Origin: Acidobacteriota bacterium
GTDB taxonomy: Bacteria > Acidobacteriota > Thermoanaerobaculia > Multivoradales > J023
NCBI GenBank assembly: GCA_029263315.1
Contig: JAJCXR010000004.1
Span: 248,001-312,000 of the forward strand
DNA: 64,000 nucleotides
Direction: 5' to 3'
Both the position numbers and the translations under genes were made by a program. Within the stretch, counting starts at the first letter, position 1; every line of letters starts with the position of its first letter. The notes under the pieces are model-generated. The model did not search any database. It was not told the origin of the DNA and worked only from the letters and a program-made list of their open reading frames with translations. Below, piece by piece: positions 1-8,200 of the stretch.

Positions 1-3000
1 TTTCCTACGACGACATCAAGCTGGACAAGGATTGGACCTTCCGCGGCTCCCTGCGGGCCGGCAAAGACATCAAGCTAGAGCAGCGCAATGGGGTGCTCGG
101 CATCGCCATCGCCGACCACAAGCTCGATATCAAGAAGGAAGCGCAGCTCACCTTGGAGTGGGTTGCGAGCGCCGACGTCACGCCGCCTCGCTTCACCGTG
201 ACTTCGCCGGGGGAGACGCCGGTTCCGGGTCTGCGGACGCCGGAAATCGAGCTCGAGTACTCCGACGATGACTCCGGGGTCCGGTTGTCGAGCCTCGAAG
301 TAAAGCTCGACGGTGTGCCGTTGGCCGGTTGCGTCGTCGATCCCGAGGTCGCCAGCTGCACACCGCCGCCCCTGGCGGAAGGACCGCATCGGGTGGAGGC
401 GAGCCTGTCCGACCTGGCGGGCAACCGGACGACGGCCGCCCTCGATTTTCTGGTGCTGCTGGTGGAATCCGACACCGAGCCTCCGGAGCTCATCTTTCGA
501 TCGCCGGTGGTGGGTCCGGTGGTCGAGGGTCTTGTCCCGGACCTGCGGCTGGAGCTCTTCGATGCCCTTTCGGGGGTCGACGGTGCGTCCCTGGAGCTGA
601 CCCGCAACGGGGTCGATGTGCTCGCATTTTGTGTCATCGGACCCACCTCCGTGGTCTGTCCGATGTCCGGCCTCGACCTCGGTTCTCACCTGCTCGCCGC
701 CACGGTGGCCGATGTGGTCGGCAACGTCGCCACCGCCACGGTGGCATTCGAAGTGGTGGCCGAAAGCGGACCCCCGGCCCTGGAGATTTTGACCCCCACC
801 GTCGCCGTGGTGGTGGGGGAGAGCGCCCCCGAGGTCCGGGTGAGCTACTCCGACACCGGCTCAGGGGTCGATCCGTCGACCTTGCGGGCCGTCCTCGACG
901 GCTCGACACTGAGCTGCTCCACGACGCCGTCGGAGGCTATCTGCACCTCGCCGACCCTGGAGCCCGGGGGCCATGGTCTGAGCGTCGAGGTGGCCGATCT
1001 GCGGGGCAACCTCAGCCGCCGTGTCTTGAATTTCAGCATCGACCTGCGCCTGGACCTTGCCATCACCTCACCGAGCTCGGGGATTCTCACCCGGCGGCCC
1101 AGCATCGATGTGGCGGGCACCGTCTCCCGGGAAGCCGAGACGGTGGAGGTGGCAGGGCTCTCGGTGCCCGTCGTCGCCGGCACCTTCGAGATCCCGGACG
1201 TGCCCCTCGCCGAAGGCGGCAATACGCTGGCCGTCGTCGCCCGCAGCGCCGGTGGCGGCTTGGGCATGGCGGTGCTCCAAGTGGCGCGGGACAGCGAGCC
1301 GCCGCGACCGGTGGTGCGCACGCCGGTGGAGGGTTTTGTCAGCACCGAAGCGACGGTCACCGTGGCCGGGGAGGTGGTCGATCCGGCGTTGTCGAGCCTC
1401 GTCGCCTCCCCCATGAGCATCGAGGTGGCTGGCCAACCGGCCACCCTGCAGGGGCGGACCTTCCTCGCCGAAGGGGTGTTGTTGGCGCCGGGCGAAAATC
1501 GGTTGACAGTGGAGGCGATCGACGGTGCCGGCAATGTTGGAGCGAGCGTGGTGACAATGTTCTTTCAGCCCGCCGTCGGCAGTCGTATCGAAAAAGTGCT
1601 CGGGGACGGCCAGCGGGCCGCCGCCGGAACCTCGTTGGCCCAGCCGTTGGTGGTGCGCTTGGTCGATACGGCGGGCGCTCCCTTGGCTGGGCGGCCGGTG
1701 ACCTTCACCGTCCGACGGGGCGATGGCCAAGTCAACGACGGTATCGATGGGGGCCGTCGTTTGTCGGTGACCAGCGACGAGCACGGTTTGGCCCAGGCCC
1801 ATTTCACCCTCGGGGGCCGTGCCGGGGTCGGCAACCATGAGGTCGTCGCAACGGCCACCGGGTTGGCCGGCGCAGCCGTCTTCTGTGCCTCGGCGGAGGC
1901 CGGCTCACCGCGTCAGATCGTCCGCATCGTCGGCGACGATCAGACCGGCGGCACCCGACGCTGGGCGGCCGGGGAGATCTATCCCAAACCCCTTCTCAGC
2001 CAGGTCTTCGACGACTTCGGCAACCCGCTGGCGGGGGTGACGGTGGCCTTCGAGACGATCACCGGCGGTGGCTCTTTCGACGGTCAGCCGAGCACCGAGG
2101 TGCTGACCGATGCCCGGGGCATCGCGGCGGCGGTTTATACCCTGGGGGCCGAGGTCGGCATCGCCAACCAAGTGGTGACGGCGTCCTTTGCCGGAGTCGA
2201 AGCGGCCGGGGCGACCTACACCTTCAGCGCCGTCGAGCCGGGAAATCCTTCGCAAACCTCGCTCTCCGGCCTGGTGCTCGACAACCAAAACCAGCCGGTG
2301 CCCGGGGCCAGGGTGTGGATCGTCGATACCAGCCACCTGACCACCACCGATGCCGAGGGACGTTTTCAGCTGGCGGGGGCGCCGGTGGGGGTGGTGCATT
2401 TGGTGATCGATGGCACCACCTCGCCGCGACCCGGTCCTTGGCCCCGTTTGGCCTTCGATCTGCCGATGATCAGCGGCCGCGACAACAGCGTCGGCATGCC
2501 GATACGGCTGCCGATCCTCGATCTGGCCGGGCAGCGCACCGTCGGCGGCTCCCAAGACGTCACCGTGCCCCTGGCCAACGTGCCCGGTGCCTCGCTCACC
2601 GTCATGGCCGACTCGGTGACCTTTCCCGATGGCACCGAGGAGGGGGGGCTCACGTTTAGCCAAGTGCACGCCGACAAGGTGCCGATGGTGGCGCCGATGG
2701 GCTCAAATTTTGCCCTTGCCTTCACCATCCAGCCCCCCGGAGTGCATTTCGATCCGCCGGCTAGGGTGCAGATTCCCAACTTGGGCATGCCGCCCGGCGC
2801 CACGGTCGACATCTTCTCCTTCGACCACGACATGGGCGAGTTCGTCACCGCCGGAAGCGCTTCGGTGAGCGACGATGGCCTCTATCTGCGCTCGGACCTG
2901 GGTTTCGGCATCAGCAAGTCGGGCTGGGGCGGTTGTGTGACTCCCCCCGCCGATCCCGCCGATGTGTGCCAGGGTGGGCGTTGCACCGTTTGCCAGCCCG

Positions 3001-4520
3001 GTAGCAAGCGTCCGGTGCCGTTGTGCACCGGCTGCCAGAAATGCTCGGCGGACAAGGCGGGGCAATGTGAGGACAAGGATCCAGGTAGCCTCGAGATCGC
3101 CGGCAATCTGCGGATCACCGAAGTGGTGACCCGCAAGGATAGGGCGGTGCTCTTCGCCGGTATGGTGGAGGGTAATAATTGCCAGCTGGCGGGGTACGAG
3201 TGGTTTCTCGATGGCACCAAGATCGGTGAAGGCAATCCCTTCGAGCACACCTTCAGCGAAATCGGTGAAAAAACGATCCGCGCCGAGGTCAAATGCAAGG
3301 ATTGCGACAGCAACGTGGCCAGCGATACCCTGCCGGTCATCGTCACCACCATCGACCGCATCGAGGTGGAGGATGGCGCCGTCGAGCTGTCGGTGAACGA
3401 CGAAGAGGCCGGAGCGGCCGGCGCCTGCCGTGAGGGGGGCGATGTGATGCTGCGGGCGGTGCTCGATCCGCCGGTGGAGGAAGACCGATTGCAACAGGAC
3501 GACTTCGTGACCTGGAGCGGTGGACGCGACGGCGGTGGACAGCTTCGCCGTCGAGTCTCGAAGGCGTCGTTCGTCAAGGAAGTGGTGGAAGCACGGGTCG
3601 GGGACGATGCCTACGAAATGCGAGTCTATGTGGTCGGGGCCGAGCCGACCGGCTACAGCCCGGAGAATGGTCAGTCCGGCGACCACTTCCCCGACAACAG
3701 CAACGGCTTCCCCGGCGCTAGCACCGGCTTGGCGGGTCCGGGTCCCCAGGGCGGCAACTTCGCCAGCTTCGTCGAGATCGAATTCACGGTGCAGCCCCCG
3801 GAGCTGGTATCGGATGTCATGGCCGGTGATCTTTCTGAGTCCGAGATCCAATTCGACGTCAGCCGTGAGGCGCGTATCCGTTTCTGGCTCAAGAAAAATG
3901 GCTTGTGGAGCGAGATCTTTTATCCTGAAAAAGGTAGCGCCTTGGCTTGGACCTCCGACGACAGTAATTCGGGCGACGAGGACAACAATCCCTTCGACGG
4001 CAACGGGCACATTTATGGCACGGACACCCCAGGCTGGGGCGGCTCTGCTGAAGGTTACGTGATCAAATTCAACATGCGTGAGTTTGTCCGGGTCGGTTTC
4101 GGCGGTCAGTCCGGCGAAGGGCAGCCCCGTTGCTCAGACTATTCCTTCTGGCGCAGCTTCCGCTCCGTCGAGCGCAGCGGTCCGGACAATGCCATGGGGC
4201 CGTCGGTGTATGGCAATGAGATTCCACCGAATAATCTCTTCTGGGGCGCCGTGCCGCTGCCGGGGATCGACATCATCACCACGGCGTTGCCCGCCGGGCA
4301 ACGCGGCGAGCCGTATAACCAATCCCTGGCGGCGATGGGTGGCCAGCCCCCCATTTCCTGGAGCCTCGATTCGGGCACCTTGCCCGCCGGCCTGAGCCTG
4401 ACACCCGGTGGCAGTGTTGTCGGAACACCCGGCGAAAGCGGCAGCTTCTCCTTTGGGGTCGAGGCCCAGGATTCGAGCAACAACATCGATCTGCAAGACA
4501 TCACCCTGATCATCCAATGA
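1..4520 (+). CDS. Giant secreted Ig-like protein, paralogue 1 (5' end outside window)
   Basis: The reading frame is open from the left edge (codons begin at position 3), so the in-frame GTG at 93 is not a credible start and the N-terminus lies outside the window. The first ~30 visible codons match the end of the beta-solenoid-like stem of the paralogue at 11556. Then come several Ig-like repeats with a D..SGV..SSL pattern and a Cys pair, two domains resembling invasin/Big-type folds (ending near 2270), a CarboxypepD_reg-like segment (about 2270-2480), and a conserved block with FSFDHDMGEFV followed by KSGWGGCV near 2930. An eight-Cys module (2935-3070) and a PKD-like domain follow. The last ~390 residues are a tip unlike the paralogues and finish in a putative Ig domain (LPAGLSLTP motif). 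It probably acts at the cell surface or extracellularly. Its molecular function is unknown. Confidence 0.9.
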   Translation, partial: SYDDIKLDKDWTFRGSLRAGKDIKLEQRNGVLGIAIADHKLDIKKEAQLTLEWVASADVTPPRFTVTSPGETPVPGLRTPEIELEYSDDDSGVRLSSLEVKLDGVPLAGCVVDPEVASCTPPPLAEGPHRVEASLSDLAGNRTTAALDFLVLLVESDTEPPELIFRSPVVGPVVEGLVPDLRLELFDALSGVDGASLELTRNGVDVLAFCVIGPTSVVCPMSGLDLGSHLLAATVADVVGNVATATVAFEVVAESGPPALEILTPTVAVVVGESAPEVRVSYSDTGSGVDPSTLRAVLDGSTLSCSTTPSEAICTSPTLEPGGHGLSVEVADLRGNLSRRVLNFSIDLRLDLAITSPSSGILTRRPSIDVAGTVSREAETVEVAGLSVPVVAGTFEIPDVPLAEGGNTLAVVARSAGGGLGMAVLQVARDSEPPRPVVRTPVEGFVSTEATVTVAGEVVDPALSSLVASPMSIEVAGQPATLQGRTFLAEGVLLAPGENRLTVEAIDGAGNVGASVVTMFFQPAVGSRIEKVLGDGQRAAAGTSLAQPLVVRLVDTAGAPLAGRPVTFTVRRGDGQVNDGIDGGRRLSVTSDEHGLAQAHFTLGGRAGVGNHEVVATATGLAGAAVFCASAEAGSPRQIVRIVGDDQTGGTRRWAAGEIYPKPLLSQVFDDFGNPLAGVTVAFETITGGGSFDGQPSTEVLTDARGIAAAVYTLGAEVGIANQVVTASFAGVEAAGATYTFSAVEPGNPSQTSLSGLVLDNQNQPVPGARVWIVDTSHLTTTDAEGRFQLAGAPVGVVHLVIDGTTSPRPGPWPRLAFDLPMISGRDNSVGMPIRLPILDLAGQRTVGGSQDVTVPLANVPGASLTVMADSVTFPDGTEEGGLTFSQVHADKVPMVAPMGSNFALAFTIQPPGVHFDPPARVQIPNLGMPPGATVDIFSFDHDMGEFVTAGSASVSDDGLYLRSDLGFGISKSGWGGCVTPPADPADVCQGGRCTVCQPGSKRPVPLCTGCQKCSADKAGQCEDKDPGSLEIAGNLRITEVVTRKDRAVLFAGMVEGNNCQLAGYEWFLDGTKIGEGNPFEHTFSEIGEKTIRAEVKCKDCDSNVASDTLPVIVTTIDRIEVEDGAVELSVNDEEAGAAGACREGGDVMLRAVLDPPVEEDRLQQDDFVTWSGGRDGGGQLRRRVSKASFVKEVVEARVGDDAYEMRVYVVGAEPTGYSPENGQSGDHFPDNSNGFPGASTGLAGPGPQGGNFASFVEIEFTVQPPELVSDVMAGDLSESEIQFDVSREARIRFWLKKNGLWSEIFYPEKGSALAWTSDDSNSGDEDNNPFDGNGHIYGTDTPGWGGSAEGYVIKFNMREFVRVGFGGQSGEGQPRCSDYSFWRSFRSVERSGPDNAMGPSVYGNEIPPNNLFWGAVPLPGIDIITTALPAGQRGEPYNQSLAAMGGQPPISWSLDSGTLPAGLSLTPGGSVVGTPGESGSFSFGVEAQDSSNNIDLQDITLIIQ

Positions 4521-4544
4521 CCATCCAATGACCATCCAATGAGC
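4512..4544 (+). repeat. Three tandem copies of an 11-bp unit over a stop codon
   Basis: The unit ATCCAATGACC occurs three times in a row (4512-4522, 4523-4533, and 4534-4544 with one change). The first copy carries the TGA stop of the upstream giant gene, and the third carries the ATG at 4539. Because 11 is not a multiple of three, changes in copy number could alter the distance between, or the reading-frame relation of, the two genes. Confidence 0.75.
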
Positions 4545-4562
4545 ATCCCTGAGGAACGAACC

Positions 4563-5255
4563 GTGAGCCAAAGCCAAACAAGTCTGGAATCCACTTCGGC
4601 GATCCGCCATGCCGCGAGCCAACGGTGGCTGCTGGGCTTGGCGGTGGTGGCCTTGTGGACGGTCTTCGGTGTTGATACGGCGGGCGCTCAAGCCCCCGCC
4701 GCCGTCGTCGAACGCCTGACCCACGAGGCAAACCCGGAACGGGCCGCCGCCTTCTCGGACCTGCGGGCGGCCCGCCGGGACACGGTGGCGGCCCTCATCG
4801 AGCTGCTCGACCATGCCGGTGAGCTCGACTCCATCGACGGCGGGCCGCGGCAGCTGGCGATCGCCCTGCTCGGCGACTACCGCGCCTCCGAGGCGGTGGA
4901 CGCGTTGACCGAGCACCTGCTCTACGTACCCGACGAGTTGGTGCGCACCGAGAGGCTGCCGCGGGAGCGTTACCACAGCGCCGCGGCGGCCTTGGTCGAC
5001 ATCGGGCTGCCCTCCGTCGATGCCATGTTGACGCTGATCCGCAACGATCGGGAGCCCCGTCGACGGCAATTGGCTGCCTGGGTGCTGCGCGAGGTGCTGG
5101 GTGAAATCGAAGCGGTGCGACGGTTGAGAGAACGGGCACCCGCCAGGACGGATCGTAGATTCGAGCAATTCGAGACGGCCATCGAATTCATCGAGACTTA
5201 CCAACCAGTCTTTGAGCCGCCGGTCGAGCCGCCGGCCGTCGAAGAAGAACCATGA
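4563..5255 (+). CDS. Exported HEAT-repeat-like protein
   Basis: This is a 230-aa protein with a signal peptide (a hydrophobic run around WLLGLAVVALWTVFG, then AGAQA as the likely cleavage region). The body is alpha-helical, with HEAT-like pairs such as LIELLDHAGEL, AIALLGDYRASEAVDAL and QLAAWVLREVL, and a Pro/Glu-rich tail (PPVEPPAVEEEP). I chose GTG 4563 because GAGGA at 4551-4555 gives good spacing. ATG 4539 is in frame but has no Shine-Dalgarno sequence. Its stop overlaps the next ATG (ATGA at 5252-5255), so it is translationally coupled to the second giant gene. HEAT repeats usually bind other proteins. The position after giant gene 1 makes it a candidate partner or protector of that protein, which is inference only. 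Confidence 0.8.
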   Translation: MSQSQTSLESTSAIRHAASQRWLLGLAVVALWTVFGVDTAGAQAPAAVVERLTHEANPERAAAFSDLRAARRDTVAALIELLDHAGELDSIDGGPRQLAIALLGDYRASEAVDALTEHLLYVPDELVRTERLPRERYHSAAAALVDIGLPSVDAMLTLIRNDREPRRRQLAAWVLREVLGEIEAVRRLRERAPARTDRRFEQFETAIEFIETYQPVFEPPVEPPAVEEEP

Positions 5256-8200
5256 GCTCTTTGCCTCCGACCCGTGGCCGGCTCGCCTCGCTGGCGGCTC
5301 GACTAGCGGTTCTGCTGGCCGCCCTGCTGGTGGCAGCTGCCCCGGCCGGGGCACAACTGATTCCCGACCCATCGCCGCACGCTTTGATCGCCGAGAAAGA
5401 CGTCGAGATCGACGGCGACGCTCGGGTTATGGGCAGCGTGCACGCCAACGGGAAAGTGGAAGTCAAAGAAGGCGCCACGGTGCTCGGTGACGTCTCGGCG
5501 GGGGACGAGATCAAGAACGATGGCGTCATCCTCGGTGAGCAGACGGAGGGGGCCCCCGATGTGACCTTGCCGAACTTCGATGCCGACGATCTGCGGGCCA
5601 TGGCCGACCGCAGCTTCGACGACGACCACCTCTTCGGCGACGAAGTGGTGGACGACATCGTCTTTGTCGACGGCACAGCCACCCTCGCCGGCCCGGTGAC
5701 CGGCGGCGGCATGATCCTGGCGGCGGACGACATCCTCGTCGATACACCCTTCGTCGACGGCGACCTCGGTGATCCACCCGGCCCCACCTTGGTGGCAGTG
5801 AAAGATGTGAAAGTCGAGAAGGACATGGGTTGGCGTGGGGATCTGCTGGCCGGCAAGAACGTCAAGTTGGAGGACAACAGCCGCCTCGACGGCCGGGCCT
5901 TCGCCCACGACAAAGTCGAAGTCAAAAAGAATATCCACGTTTTGGGTGATCCCACGGACCCGCCGCCGGAGCTACAGAAACCTTTTGTATTGCTGGAGCC
6001 GGCGTCGGATGTCTATCGATTGTTTGTGGGTTTGGCCGGCGACGAGATCAAGATCGACAAAGACTCGGTGGTGACGGGCAATATCCACTCCAACGACAAG
6101 ATCGATGTGAAGAAGGACGCCTTGGTGGACGGCAACGCCTCGGCGGTGGGGGAGATCCAGGGCGACGGCGAGATCACCGGCAGCGTCGAAGACAACGCCG
6201 CGCCCCAGGTATTGCCCTACTGGCCGTCGATGTCGAGCCTGCAAGGGCTAGCGGACCGCGTCTTCGAAGACGACGTCACCTTCAGCGACGAGATCATCGA
6301 CGACGTGGTTTTTGTCTTTGGCAAGGTGGAGATTGAGGGCTCCCTGCGAGGTGGTGGCACGATCATCGCCAGCCGAAGTGTCCACTTCAAGCAAGCCGCT
6401 GCAAGTCCGGGCCTGCTCGACGCCGTGTCTGTGATGGCGTTCGATGACATCAAGATCGACCGGGATTGGGTCCTACGCGGTGTCTTGCGAGCCGGTGACA
6501 AGATCGAGCTGAGAAAGAACGTGACTTTTGAAGGGGTCCTGCTCGCCGACGGCAAAATCGACTTCGATAAGGAAGCCACCTTACGTTTCCTCGACCTAGT
6601 GCCTGGCACCGCGGGCGATGTTGCCGCGCCGCGGTTGCAGATCCTGTCGCCTGGGCCCGTGATCTCTGACGGAGGCGAGGTCTTGGTGGCCGTGGAGTAC
6701 GCCGATGCGGGAGCCGGTGTTGATGTCACGACGTTGCGTGTGATGCTGGATGGCGAAAGCCTCGACCACCTGTGTTTTGCCGAGCCCTCACGGGGCGAGT
6801 GCTTGCCGATGACTCCCCCTGCCGGCGGACACAATCTGGGGGTCGAGATCGCCGATCTGGTCGGCAATCGGGCCCGGGCAGAAATCGAATTCGTCCGTCG
6901 AGGGGAGGGCATGGAGAACGACCAGACCTCGCCGTCGATTCAGGTGTTGAAACCGGCGGAGGGGGAGATCTTCCGCGACCGCTTTGTCAATATCCGCGGT
7001 GCCCTATTGGATGATCTCTCGGGCATCGATCCCACAACCTTCACCGTCAGTCTCCAGGGCACTGACATCGGCGAGACATGTGACCTCTTGGTGGGTTTCG
7101 AGTTTTCATGCCAGGTGCAAGACTTGGCGCCGGGGGAGTATGACCTCGAGCTCTCGGTTTCCGATCTGGCGGCCAATCAGGGGACCGTTGGGGTGCGCTT
7201 CGTACGTCTCGCCGTGCCGCCCGATGACCAAACACCGGAAGCCGATCTCTTGGAGCCCTTGGGGCCGATTCGTCAACCCCAGTCGCGGGCCCGGGTGGGG
7301 CTCAACGATAGCGAGAGCGGCGTCGACGCAGCGAGCGTCCATGTGTGGCTCGATGGCTCCGAGGTGACACCCCTTTGCCAGGTGGCTTCGGTCGGCGTCT
7401 CTTGCCCTTTGGAGGAGTTGACGCCGGGCTCCCATGAGCTCATGGTGGAGGCCTCGGACCGGGCAGGCAATGTGCTCAGGACCGGCTTCGTCCTGACCGT
7501 CGAGTACCGCCTTCCGGTGACCATTGAGCAGCCTGCGTCGGGATTGGTGACCTCCAAGCCAACGATTCGCGTCGCCGGGTCGACGGACCCCAGCGTCACG
7601 ACGGTGACGATCGGAAGGGTCATCGCCCCGGCTATCGACGGTGCCTTCGAGGCCGATGTTCAGCTGCAGGAGGGGGCCAACCATCTCACCGCCATGGTCC
7701 GCGGACCGTCGGGCACTGTCGGCACGGAGACGGTGACGGTCATCCGCGACAGCGAGCCACCCCGTGTCGTCGTGCGCTCGCCATTGCCGGGCACACGTCT
7801 GGCGGGCAATCGGGTCGCGGTGACCGGCGAGGTCTTCGATTTGAGCTCCAGTGGTGCCGTCGATGGAGGTCTCGAGGTCTTTGTCAACGGTCTTGCGGCA
7901 GAGGTGTCGCAGAGCTCGTTCATCGCCCGGGATGTCTTGTTGACCCCGGGTCCAGCGTTGCTGGTGGTCGAGGCCCGCGACGCGGTCGGCAACCAACGGC
8001 GGGTGGAGGTGCCGGTACACGTGGGGCTGCCCGAGGGGCCGGTGATCGAGATTTTGGGGGGCAATGGACAGCAGGCCGCCGTGGGCACGTTGCTCGACGA
8101 GCCGCTGAGCATTCGCCTCGTCGGGCCTGACCTCGTTCCGCTGGCGGGCCGATTTGTCACCTTCCGCGTCGGGCGGGGTGACGGGCAGGTGGTGGCGTTC